Source: Leuctra nigra (lineage: Eukaryota; Arthropoda; Insecta; Plecoptera; Leuctridae). From it: a DNA stretch of 64,000 bases. Positions 33,325 through 44,420 of this stretch are shown here, piece after piece. The stretch is from positions 11,870,316 to 11,934,315 of the forward strand of contig OW203768.1 in NCBI GenBank assembly GCA_934045905.1, written 5' to 3'. The notes beneath the pieces are model-generated. The model made no database searches, was not told the origin of the DNA, and worked only from the letters and a program-made list of their open reading frames with translations. Every line of letters starts with the position of its first letter. Within the stretch, counting starts at the first letter, position 1. Position numbers and translations under genes: made by a program.

Positions 33325-33595
33325 GTAAGTAAGTTTCTAATTTTATTTACTTTTGTATTTCCAATGTATAGTACCTACAGTTGAGACCAAACCGATCATA
33401 ATTTTAGATTGACAAAGTTGAAAATATTTCAGTAACGGAGACGAGATCGTAAAAACATGGATTTGCTGAATTTTATCTCATTCACGTAGGTAATCGTGTC
33501 TCTGAATTGTGTATTTGGCTTTGGAACTGAAATTTTGTACCTACATCATTGTCGCTACACTATTGAACTTTTCTAAACGCTGTCCTTTACGACTG

Positions 33596-33726
33596 AAGAT
33601 GTTTGCGGTTTCCCTCAGGCGCGAAGCAAATGCTGGGTAGGTTCCCTACTAATTAGCCATGACTGCCTCCTTCCCACCGTCCATCCTTACCTATTCTTCA
33701 TCAGCATCGTCTCACAATCATAATCT
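33596..33726 (+). mobile_element. tRNA-derived SINE fragment
   Basis: The body portion of the same SINE (GCAAATGCTGGGTAGGTTCC, CTCCTTCCCACCGTCC). It lacks the tRNA head and stops at the left boundary of the LINE at 33,727. Confidence 0.7.
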
Positions 33727-35193
33727 CACAACCGTCAACCTTTTAACGACTGTATTGATAAGGGAACCTTTCCAAAAAAACTAAAAATAGGTAAAATCAC
33801 ACCGTTGTTTAAGAAAGGGGATAGAAATAAGTCGGAAAACTATCGACCGATATCAATTCTACCCAGTATATCAAAAAAATTTGAAAAATTAATTCACACT
33901 AGAATAATAACATACCTTGAGAGAGAAAAACTTCTTACAGAAAGCCAGAGCGGATTTCGGAAAAATAAATCGACGACTAACACAATAGATAACTTCATTC
34001 AAAACACTATAAAGGGATTAGAGGATGGTGAACAAACCATTGGAGTTTTTTGCGACCTGGCAAAGGCCTTTGACAGTATTAACCATAAAATACTATTAAG
34101 TAAACTGGAATATTACGGAGTCAGAGGACCTGCCCTAGATCTACTCAAATCATATATGCAAGATAGGGTGCAACAAGTTGAAATTACACATATGAATGAA
34201 AAGAGAGAGGAAATAAAACATTTATCAAATCCAGAACCTATAATAAATGGTGTTCCACAAGGTTCAATCCTAGGTCCACTTTTATTTATAATTTACATTA
34301 ATGACCTCCCCGACACAATTGTAGCTTCAGAAATCTACGCAGATGACACAAATATTACAATTACAGGCAAAACCAAGCTAAATCTTGAAGAAAATGCAAA
34401 ATGTACTCTGTCAAATGCAACAAAATGGTTTTATGATAATCATCTGCTAATTCAAGAAACAAAAACAAATTATATGCATTTCAAATTAAAAAATGTAATA
34501 AATGAAACACCATTAAAAATTGTTATGTCAAATAAAAACGAAACTAGTTATCTAAGGGGAGTTGAGCAAACTAAATTTTTAGGAATCATTATCGATAAAA
34601 ACCTAAACTGGAAAAGTCACTGCCAAAAATTGCTAAGTAAACTCAACTCGGCATATTTCTCTTTAAAAACCATCGTAAATTTAACAAACACTAAAACGGC
34701 GAAATTAGTATATTATGCAAATATCGAATCACATATACGGTATGGGATTCAGTTCTGGGGCAACTCAACTGATGCATCCAAAATATTTATACTTCAAAGA
34801 AAAGCAATTCGGGCTCTATTTGGACTCAAATACAAAAATAACACTTACATCAAGCCAGATTGCAAACAACATTTTGTAAAACATAAAATTTTAACGATGC
34901 CTTGCTTATACATTCTAGAGTCGATACTTGCAATTAGGTCCCAAGAAGAATTAATACAAAACAACAGTGATATTCATAAATACAACACCCGACAGAAAAA
35001 TAACTTTCATGTAGATAGGCACAGGTCAACATGTACTCAAAAAAACTCTCTATTTTTCAAAACAAAAATGTATAATGCCCTGCCTAAAAATTTAAGAGAT
35101 ATACAAAAATACTCGCTGTTCAAAAAGCAAGTGAAAGAACTGTTAGTAAGTAAGGTATATTATTCGGTAGATGAGTTCCTGCTAGACAAATAA
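33727..35193 (+). CDS. LINE reverse transcriptase (partial ORF2), jockey/CR1-like
   Basis: 488 open codons end TAA at 35191-35193. There is no native start, because the frame enters at the truncation point. Motifs: ITPLFKKGDR and ENYRPISILPSISK fingers, motif A FCDLAKAFDSINH, motif B NGVPQGSILGPLLF, and catalytic YADD at 34336-34347. The C-terminal HIRYGIQFWGNS and RKAIRALFGL segments are typical of jockey/CR1-type thumb regions. The upstream endonuclease is missing. Codon use is A-rich, and clearly different from the LINE at 7,612, so this is a separate family. Confidence 0.85.
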   Translation, partial: HNRQPFNDCIDKGTFPKKLKIGKITPLFKKGDRNKSENYRPISILPSISKKFEKLIHTRIITYLEREKLLTESQSGFRKNKSTTNTIDNFIQNTIKGLEDGEQTIGVFCDLAKAFDSINHKILLSKLEYYGVRGPALDLLKSYMQDRVQQVEITHMNEKREEIKHLSNPEPIINGVPQGSILGPLLFIIYINDLPDTIVASEIYADDTNITITGKTKLNLEENAKCTLSNATKWFYDNHLLIQETKTNYMHFKLKNVINETPLKIVMSNKNETSYLRGVEQTKFLGIIIDKNLNWKSHCQKLLSKLNSAYFSLKTIVNLTNTKTAKLVYYANIESHIRYGIQFWGNSTDASKIFILQRKAIRALFGLKYKNNTYIKPDCKQHFVKHKILTMPCLYILESILAIRSQEELIQNNSDIHKYNTRQKNNFHVDRHRSTCTQKNSLFFKTKMYNALPKNLRDIQKYSLFKKQVKELLVSKVYYSVDEFLLDK

Positions 35194-35563
35194 AAATAAA
35201 CATATGTTTAATAATAACAACAATAATATTATTGTCATTATATTATTATTATTATTAAAATTATTAATTATTAATATTATTGTGTACCTGTCTAATTTCA
35301 TTTTTTGACATTGAATCTCGTGAATGTGTAATAAAAAATACTATGTAACTAGATTTAAAATATAACTGTAGCATGTAGATGTTAATTTATTTTATTTTTT
35401 TAATTGCAATGCTATTAAATATGTACTAGGTTACTAGATTTAGTTCGATGTAACCTTTCGACATACTCCACTGAATGGTGTCGACCATAGGAGTCCTTTC
35501 AAATGTATGTACCTCTTTAAAATGTACTCATTGAATATGGAAATAAAACTGAACTGAACTGAA
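33727..35563 (+). mobile_element. 5'-truncated LINE with (TGAAC)n tail
   Basis: A non-LTR retrotransposon fragment. Its ORF is open from the left boundary, the 3' UTR is AT-rich with TTA/TTAT microsatellite, and the tail is a short TGAAC tandem (35549-35563). CATAATCT occurs at 33719-33726 and 35564-35571 and may be the target-site duplication. The left side abuts a SINE copy, but the SINE does not resume on the right, so the insertion model is not certain. Confidence 0.8.
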
Positions 35564-38056
35564 CATAATCTACAGACTACCACTGGGAAAACGTTCGGAA
35601 TCTAACCGAAATTCCGTAATACCTAATAGATACCCGAATAATCACGTCTTGCAAAATCACAGAAGAGTCCACATTTTCTTCAGAAACTGGGAAGGTTGCC
35701 ACAATGACAAGACCTTACACTCACTATAAATCCAAGGGCAGCAAAGACTTTGAAAGACTATTAAAAAATCCAAAATCAAACAAATTTCCTGTGTTTTTTT
35801 TTTGAAATAAAAAAATTGGTATTTTCACCCTCCTTAAAATGCAATATTATTTTGTATTTTAAATGATCAGAGATACGTGGGGGGGGGGGGGGTGAGAGGA
35901 CACCACAATTTATTTTTGCCAGGGTCCCTTTCTTCTACACCTAGAGTTACGCCTTTGATAGTCGGTGGGAAATTTAATCATAATTAACATTTTGCAATCT
36001 TCTACTTGGATTTTGTTATTTGGAAAGCGTAATACGGGGTTAATAAGACTTTGTTGTTTGCAGTTGGAAGATTACATTCATTATCCTCAAATTGACCACA
36101 ATATTTCATAACGCAATTGTTTGATTGATTTTTAATCTGAAACAGAAGTTCATCCGTAATGGAATTCAAAATTACAATCTCAGAAGATTCCAAAAGAGTA
36201 GGTACTACATGTATACAGATTTATCAATGTTTTCAATCAAAAATCGAGATCGAGACATCAACACAATTAAAAAAATAAAACACAACGGGACAACAAAATG
36301 AAACAAAAGTGAATAACGTAACATTAAAGAGTGAAAACCACATTATACTTGGAATAATTGCATTAGGTACGTTTAAACATGTTACAATATCCCTTTAAAA
36401 AAATTAATCCGTGTAAATCAGGCATTATCCTCGCTATTTATTCGGACAATAAGCTGTTACAGGACTTGATATTCTCACACAACAATATGTTTTAAGTGAA
36501 CCAATATGAAATGAGAGTGTAGCATGCATGAATGATTATGGCTCAATAAGATTGCATCTAACATCGTGTCTTCAGACATCACGCAGTTAAAACACAAGAC
36601 ACTAACAACTGCAAGTGACCGACCTTTACATGCATGGTTACTTGATTCAATTTGCTAGTCAATTCATATTATTATAAAACTATTTATGGTTATCTTTTCC
36701 GCTGGCTTTAACTTTATTGCGTTTCCGGATACTAAAATCTTTCTGATCTGAGGGAATTTTGATATTTTTAATAATACATTTTATGTTCAATAAAACTACT
36801 TAAAGAGAAACGGAATACCTGATTTATGATAGATATAAAAAGCTAAATGGATTAAACATTTTGTTTTGTGGCAATATTATCTTCGTAATTAATAAGCATT
36901 TAAGCATGTTGTAAGCATTTATGTTTAATATATGGAGCATGCAACCGGAACCTCCAGCAGGGGGGAGGCAAGGGTGAACTTGTCCCCACCCCCTCCCCTG
37001 GAATATTGAATTTAAAAATAAAAAGAGCGGCTTGAACGTTTTCATAAAATGTCTTTAAAAAAAGCACGTTTCCAGCTCAAGGTTTAATACAAGGCATTAT
37101 GGATAATTTTTTTCGCCAACAATCATTTCACATTTTTTTGAATCACAGCAAAAAAAAGTAATTTTAGCGGCTCACATTCATTTTACAGTGTCAACATTAA
37201 AAAAAAACGTCCTACGGGGCTGCCCGACCCCATTACAGACAAATGGACCACGTTTTCTGGGCCAACATCATCACTTCTATACAATTTCTGTCGCAAAATT
37301 CTGGCCCATAACTATAACATTATAGTTAATCAATAGTGTGACGAACTGGATAACAATTAATCATTGTTAAAAAAAACTTGCCTTATACATACTTCGTTTA
37401 ACTCTTAATGCGAAAATAACGCATACAAAAAACATAGATTTGTGATATAAGTTTCAAAGCCCGTTTAGTGTTGCCTAAAATTAAGGTAAGTCCCAAAATC
37501 CCTGGCGGCACCCATGACTGTAAAATTACAAATTCGCACTGTGCCGTGACCCGAGGGGCTGCAGCCTTGACGATATGTGGTCGGAACGCCGGTGATCAAA
37601 CAATCAACTCATTAACCTATTTACTAATTGACGTGTGGTAATTACAAGGTGCAGAGCATTGTTACAGAGCGATGATTCGAGAAGAGGATGAGTGATGTGA
37701 GATTGGAATGCAACTCGGCGATTGTTTGTGGGTTTTAATGATTCATACATTGATGATTGTTATGAGTTGTATTGTTCTTCATTCGAATTGAATGATTGAA
37801 TAATAGGAGTTCAATTTATGTACCATGATAGAGAAGGGGTATCTAACAAAGAGGTTCTATTTCTTATTGCATGTGTACTTACATGGCTTCTACTTGAATA
37901 GTCTAAATGCAAAATAATTTGGCTGTAAAGGACGTCCAAGTAGACTTCAAAAATGGTAAAAACGCATACTTTTCTCAAGTTTGGAATCTTTTTGTGTGAC
38001 ATCTATTCCCTGTTCGCGAGGAACTAATAGACATTGAAACTTATTTGTTATTATTT

Positions 38057-38308
38057 TTTGTCTACTGTTCTGCAGCGAGGCTAATGGCGACGGATGAATG
38101 ATTATGATGATGATTGGGAGATGATGGTGAAGAGTAGACAAGGATGAAAGGTGGGAAGGAGGCGGTCGTGGCCTATTAGTAGGGTACCTTCCCAGCATTT
38201 GCCTGTCAACTGAGCGAATACCACGAAAAAAACCCAGTCAGGAAGGACGGCCGCGGGAATCGAACCTGGGCCTCCGGAATACAAGTTCAGAGCGCTATGT
38301 TATTATTT
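38057..38308 (-). mobile_element. tRNA-derived SINE (minus strand)
   Basis: On the minus strand this copy has the head TAGCGCTCTGAACTTGTATT with box B GGTTCGATTCC, the conserved body, and a tail that lost the CGACGTTAAGCC segment. Otherwise nearly identical to the copy at 24,035. Confidence 0.85.
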
Positions 38309-39710
38309 CAAAGGGTCAAAGTCGGTATTTAATATTTTGTACCTCGAAATAAAAATGGCTCCAATCCTACTCTATAGAGCAACAAGCTCAACAATGGTTT
38401 ACTGGACATAAGGGTTGCATTCACAAGAAGTGTTATTTGCTGTACCTTATGGTTTGTTACCAAAACACTGTGTTAAATTAAAGATAATACGAAAATAAGT
38501 AATACGTAATTGGGAGTGGGAGATAATTCACAAATTATCTGTCAATACGTAAAGTGACACTTACAAGTAGATTCCTACCTATAGGTATCAAGGAATGGCG
38601 CCTTTTTGTGTCTCAGTAAGACCTCAAATACTATGCGTATTGAACTTAATTATATAGCAATTAGGAATAATATCTAGCCAATTTCAAAAATATTTCATAT
38701 TGCTGTTCCCTGTTTTATTCCATAAAGGTAATTGTTTTACGTAATAACTACAAATCTCTTATTGTTCTCTTATCTTTTGGATATGGATCAGTGGAGAGTG
38801 CACGAATTCTACATGATGGCCGCTATTTCATTTTAATTGTCTTCGAGTGATTTGCACTGCATTCTGTCCGATACTGCACACGATGCAAGTGATTGTAATT
38901 GCAGTAATAAGACTGAGATTGTGCAATTGGGATGGAATGTTTTACTCGTGACTGCACTTGCACATGCATTGCGGTTGCAACTTGCATTAGTGCCACATAG
39001 ATGACATTAACGGTATCATGTAAAAGGTCATTGCGGTTATTTGATAATTGACTATTTTAAAATACTCTGTGAAGTGTCTGATCATTAGGTGGCTAGGATG
39101 TTTATGACCTTTGAAACGTCAAAAAATGCAGGCAAATAGGACCTTAAAACTATTAAAAAAGGACCACAAAATCCCGAAAAGGGACCTATGAAATTTTACA
39201 TTATCTAATATTCGTCAACATAATTATTATTATTCGATTTATCGGTTTAGGAGTTGAACTTGGAGTAATATATTAAAATAAACTTAAATTATTGTCAGAA
39301 TGTGTCAATATATCAAGTGTCAATTGTTGATTGCCATCCAAATGGAGGATGGAAATTTTATGAGTTGTGGTCTAGACCAAAATTCATAAAATTGTTGCAA
39401 CAAGAATTTCATATTATTTTCCCCAATAATGTTAAAAATGGACAAAAAGACCTTAAAAAAGCAAGAAAATTACTGAATTCATAAAAATTGAGAAAAAGGC
39501 ATTTTCAGGCAAAATGAAACACTTATTTTTGAAATCAGGAACATATGAAACATTTTTATGTATCATTTTTAGACGAGTCTGAACAAAAAACTAAAAAGGA
39601 TGTTCTAAACATCCTAGCCCCTACTTATCATTTATTTCAAATATGATCGATAATTCTTCGTGTCCAAAAGATGTCCAAAAGTATTTTCATGACTTTAGAT
39701 TCTGGTACAC

Positions 39711-39914
39711 TTTGCAAAACTAAAAACGGTATTCAAAAGAAACTGATTGACTGAGAAAGATTTGATTGCATCATCCGATTAAGTATATGCAAACGTGTCA
39801 TCTAACTACCTCTTGTAGGTGCGAACTCTATGATTTCATTGATAATAACAATGATTGATTGTCAAGGAACCTGACCAGCAGCCAACTTTTCGTTCAAATA
39901 CCGTTTACTTTGAC
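39711..39914. mobile_element. MITE family B copy (inverted)
   Basis: AAAACGGTATTCAAAAGAAA on the left and CGTTCAAATACCGTTTACTT on the right. The interior ATTGATTGTCAAGGAACCTG is the family signature in reverse orientation. Confidence 0.75.
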
Positions 39915-41811
39915 CAACATTAATCTACTTAAAGTTATTCGTAAAATATATTTAAACTCATATTTCTTATCTTTGATCATCTAATTAACTTTTTATTGTG
40001 ACAGACGCATTTTTCCTCATTTTAATTGAAATATTTTAGACTGCTATAATTTTTTTAAGATCAAAGCTATACCGCCTTCCTAATGCAAATGCAGAATGAC
40101 TGTGACTGATCATCTAATTGGACACTATTTAGGCGTTTCAGGTAATAAATTAGCTTTAATTCCCTATGGCGCTTGTACTTACGGAACCTAATGTACAACC
40201 AGTTAGGTGTACAAAGATCCGCCGTTCTCAATTATGTAACTACATCTTTTACATTTTTTAAATCTCAAATAGAATGATTTTTTTCCCGTCCTACCTTGCT
40301 CATATGAGGTTAGGTTACATCAAGTGACAGATTGTGTAACATTATGTCAGTCACAACTTTGTATGTAAATGTAAAGCATAATAGATCTACGTAGGTTAAC
40401 AATAGATAGTTTGCCGTTTTTATTTTGTGTGTAATAATGTTGTCAACTTTAATTTTATATCAATAGAAAGAAAAGTTGCATTGGAAAGATTATACAATAT
40501 GTTTTATATCAAATCCAAAAAGACAGAATAATTACAAATTATAATAGCCATTATAAAGACATTCTCTTTAACTCCACATCATTGTTGGAGTAAATCCGTC
40601 ATGTATAGCTTCTTATTTTTTTCATCTAAATAATAACAAACGCATGAAAATCGTGTGAAATATGATATGAAACTCAACAAAGTACCAATGAACATGTAAA
40701 TCGTTAAGTACATGAGCCTACTTGAATCACTGTACATAAAGCACGGCCATTTAGATTAGTAGAAACGCAGTTGGATCACGAATCGTTGTGTTGTTGGAGC
40801 GGTACTATAGAAGGCCGTGGTTGCAGGTGCTTTGAATGAGATATTAGAATTGTTATTTGATGAATTGGAGCATTTAAGTCACGATAATACATTATATTTA
40901 TTCATTCAAGTATAACTAGTGACATTGTTAATGTTAGGAGGGTTTCTTTGCCTTTATTCGGATTTATGGAAAGGATTCAATGGAGTCAGGATGAGAGTGA
41001 AATGGAAAATAAGTGACGTAAACCCTCGCAAAATGAGGTACCTAACCCCGCTTACCTGGCAAGGAGAGATCCTGGGTACCTATTCTATTTAAAAAAAAAA
41101 GATATGGAATAGGTACTCTGAGCTCGATTCACGGTCCAACAGGATATTTTTCATCTTCCAGACTTTTCTCTTTAGACCCATTTTATTTTCACAAATGTTG
41201 GGTCTTCTCTGTTTCCGGAAACTGCAACGCGACAAATCCTGAGTATTACGTCCTGATTATTGTCCTGATAACACTTTGCCCCGGTCCATTATATGTGCCG
41301 GTCCAATATAGGCAATCTTACCCTATACGTTCGTGTTGATCTGATCAATAATATTAGATATAATTAACTGAATGTTAATTGAGTTCTAATCTTGAATGGC
41401 ATCTGCAAACGCCCACTGCGTATCGATTGATTCTGGTGATCAATATGATCGGGCTGTCGCATGTAAACAAGCCGCCACGATTACAGCAGAAGAAGTGTGA
41501 CTGAAATTATAATCTTGTCATTGATATGTATAAACTGCACGCACTGAACGTCTATATCATTCTTCAACTGACAAGGCTGCGTTCATTTGATCATCTATTT
41601 CGCCACAATCTAAAAGTCACAATTTTAACTTTGGCTTTAAGAACGATGTATGCGCGTATCTAGCCATTTTGTTAAAAATATATATTTATAAGGCGCAAAC
41701 CTCGTCGTTGACGCGCCGATAAAACCTCAATAAATTAATTTAATCTATATTTATAAGGAAAATAGTGAAGAAAGTCAAATATTTGTAAATATAAATTGGA
41801 GCAAGTTCGCT

Positions 41812-42220
41812 CATGCTCTTTACTAACACTCCTGAGGTGCCGGATTCGATTCCCGCGGCCGTTCTTCCTGACTGAGGATTCTTGTGGGTGCCCCCCCCCC
41901 CCCCACTTTGAATATTGAATAACTTTTTTGGGGTTGTGGTGCAAAATTATAATTTGGTGGTGCAAAATGGTGCATAATTGGTGCAAAATTCCTGCGTTAA
42001 AAAACTCAAAAATTTCGATATTGGGGGGGGGGGGGGGGGGGGGCAACTTAACGTACCCATTCTTGTGATCCCTCAGTCTAGAGGCAAATGCTGGGAAGGT
42101 TCCGTGCTAATAGGACACAGCCGCCTTCTTCCCACCATCCATCTTTACATATTCTTTTTTTTCTCTCATCATCTTCATATAATCAATCATTCATCCATAG
42201 CTCTGTTCCTCAATAGAATA
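41812..42220 (+). mobile_element. tRNA-derived SINE interrupted by a poly(C)-bounded insertion
   Basis: Box B sequence GATTCGATTCC lies near 41842 and the SINE body resumes at 42059-42220. The 172 bp between (41887-42058) are foreign and flanked by the direct repeat ATTCTTGTG. Confidence 0.75.
41887..42058. mobile_element. Poly(C)/poly(G)-armed short insertion with 9-bp duplication
   Basis: The 172-bp insert starts with GGTG plus C14 and ends with G21 plus CAACTTAACGTACCC, so the two ends can pair. Its interior has repeated GGTGCAAAAT motifs. ATTCTTGTG at 41878-41886 and 42059-42067 is an apparent target-site duplication inside the SINE. Confidence 0.6.
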
Positions 42221-42221
42221 A

Positions 42222-42249
42222 TCTTCTTCTTCTTCTTCTTCTTCTTCTA
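42222..42249 (+). repeat. (CTT)n microsatellite
   Basis: Nine or so CTT units follow directly on the 3' end of the SINE copy at 41,812. Confidence 0.85.
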
Positions 42250-42426
42250 TTGGATTAGGCATAAATGCCTGTTCCGGTTCCAAATGTTATGTCACCATCG
42301 TTTTCTGGGCCGCCCTACATCTCTTCTTCCTCCTGGCTGGTAACGGAGAATGCTTCGAGGAATTCTCGCAGGTGGCATTCGACCAAGATGCTGCTTCCAA
42401 TTTGCTTTGCCCATTTCAATTTTGTC

Positions 42427-42482
42427 GAGCACGGAATAAATATATTATTCCGTAATAATTCCGGAGTATTTATTCCATGCTC
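42427..42482. repeat. 56-bp near-perfect palindrome
   Basis: GAGCACGGAATAAATATATT on the left and its complement ending GTATTTATTCCATGCTC on the right meet around a short TTCCGTAATAATTCCGGA centre. Confidence 0.75.
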
Positions 42483-42747
42483 AATAGAATAATAAAATAT
42501 TATAATATGCGTACACCACCAAAATCAATTGTATTTCATTTCATAACATAATTTGTGAGTGCGAAAATTACATAACGTATTGTGTAGTATACATTTTAAA
42601 ATATATGTACACATCATTGACAAAATTACCAATAATTCTCTCTTTGTCAGTAACACGTAGCTCGCAAAATACTTGAAATAAATTCTAACACAAAATGTGC
42701 ACGTGAATTTGATGCGAATTACACGTTTATTGTCGTGATTTGTGGTG

Positions 42748-42963
42748 TTATTTCTCCACTTCCTGTACTTTCACGTGGATGGACCCCGACCCCGTGTGAG
42801 CACGCACTTGCAGAGCGTCGTGTCTGATTTGCAAATATCTTCGGCAGTGCGTGGGGCCATTACCAATGATCAGCACTTCGCACCTGCCAGTTGCAATAGG
42901 AAAGTTTTCACAACATTTCACATCAGATGGAATGTTTGAAGACCAGGCTTCGAACTCTTTCAC
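42748..42963 (-). pseudogene. Possible terminal coding exon or gene remnant
   Basis: A minus-strand frame of 71 codons reads VKEFEAWSSNIPSDVKCCEN, then a Cys-containing segment (GRCEVLIIGNGPTHCRRYLQ) ending KVQEVEK and TAA. Base composition is more balanced than the surroundings, and an AATAAA on the same strand (plus-strand TTTATT at 42726-42731) follows the stop by 16 nt. The frame stays open about nine codons upstream of 42963 before a stop. I do not recognise the protein and see no partner exon, so it may be a gene remnant or the end of a nested minus-strand gene. Confidence 0.3.
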
Positions 42964-43155
42964 AAATAATTTTTTACATAAGGCGAAAAGTTAAACTTGG
43001 GTAAAATTCCTTCAAAAGGGAAGGAAAGCTTCCTCAAGCTTTGGTCAAAGCTTTTGGATTTTGGCATTTGGTTTGAGCTTTGGTGTTTTGACATTTATCT
43101 ACTTGGACCTTATTTCTATGGCACATAGAAATATTCTAGCTGTATTTATCTCTAC

Positions 43156-43381
43156 CACGAATAAAGGGGGGAAATGTACATAAAAGGCTCCATCGAATTG
43201 GTCATTTATTCGTTTTTACAACATTTTGTTGATAAAAGTCAACTTTAGAGCTCGGTAAACCTGAAGGGTTTAGCTTTTTGCTTCTAAGCAGGCGTTTCAA
43301 AATTTAAAAGTTGTAAAATCTCGTATACATTTCAATAAATGGAGACTTTTATGTATATTTTTATCATTCTCGCCCTCTCGG
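43156..43381. mobile_element. MITE family A copy
   Basis: GTACATAAAAGGCTCCATCG on the left and AAATGGAGACTTTTATGTAT on the right. The interior has the CCTGAAGGGTTTAGCTTT motif shared with the copy at 6,951. Confidence 0.7.
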
Positions 43382-44223
43382 GCACTTTAGACTGTTTTTT
43401 TTATAAGGATTAGTGTAAAATGTATTAAAATTCTATGAAAACTAACTTAAACCTCCATCTCAAAAGCATTATGAATAGAAACACATAAAAAAATATTCGA
43501 ACACCTTCGATACTTCCCAATGCTGAGATAGTTCCAAAACTAATAAACCCTCCTTAAACCCTCCTTAAATCAACAAGACGCCAGGAGCCATTTTTTTCTA
43601 TTTAACCTTCTCAATCAAGAAATTTTTATTTCTGTAATTGATTTTTTAGAAGGACGCTACTAAAATCTACATTTAACAATAATGCCTCAAGCTTAATAAT
43701 TTATTCGTAGCCTCAGGATGATAAAAAGGCATGATTTTTATCAGGTATATTTTTGAAGATAAAAAGAGGTTATCCTTAGATGCAACTTCACTTGCAACAC
43801 GAAATCGCACTACTAAACAGCTCTTCGATCCCCGATAAGGCTAAAGAAACCCTCCCACAACCAGCCTTCAATAACTATCATTAATTTGCAACGCGAATTG
43901 CCACCTGTCAGTCTAATTGCTTATTATCGGTCATCATTGATGAATGATTTGTGATCAAAGCGTATTGACAAGTCTGGGTTGCAGTTTGAAATCGTGATCG
44001 GTGATTTCACAACCAATCAAATGTAGAGATGAACTTTTAGAAGAGTTGTTGGTGTTGTTTGCCTTGACGTTTTTGTAAGAATAAGGTGCATGTGATGACA
44101 CATAAAACAAAAATAATTGTTACAAATGTGGCTAATTTGCAAAGTTGCATGTTTTAAAGGTTGCTTTGAGAGGAAGGATATTACATATTAGTTTTATAAT
44201 GGTGTTTGACATCGCATTGTTTT

Positions 44224-44420
44224 GCGACTAGGCTAAATGGCAACGGATGAATGATTATGAAGATGATGATAAATAGGTAAGGTTGGACGATGTGAAGGAG
44301 GAGGCTGTGACCTATTAGTAGGGCACCTTCCGTGATTTGTCTATCGACTGAGGAAAACGACCCAACATCCTTGAGTCAGAATTGTTGTAGCGGGAATCGA
44401 ACTCGGGTTCAGGGCCTAAG
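44224..44420 (-). mobile_element. tRNA-derived SINE (diverged, minus strand)
   Basis: On the minus strand it has a box-B-like GAGTTCGATTCCCGC, then the GGTGCCCTACTAATAGGTCA body and the CATTCATCCGTTGCCATT end. More diverged than the 24,035 and 38,057 copies. Confidence 0.65.

Larger units (their letters stand above)
26758..33595 (+). other. Large intron, first part
   Basis: Inferred intron DNA between the signal-peptide exon and 48,708. It holds MITE B (27826-28016), a retroposon-like repeat (about 29,695-30,580), a tRNA-like box-B stretch (about 31,790-31,860), MITE A copies (31293-31427, 32273-32519), a repeat tail (32,575-32,690) and the candidate alternative promoter/exon (32,915-33,324). 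The rest is AT-rich and featureless. Confidence 0.5.
35564..41811 (+). other. Large intron, middle part
   Basis: AT-rich non-coding DNA. It contains a G14 tract (35879-35892), a short GC-rich block near 36,945-37,010, a SINE on the minus strand (about 38057-38308) and MITE B (39711-39914). Nothing else recognisable. Confidence 0.5.
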
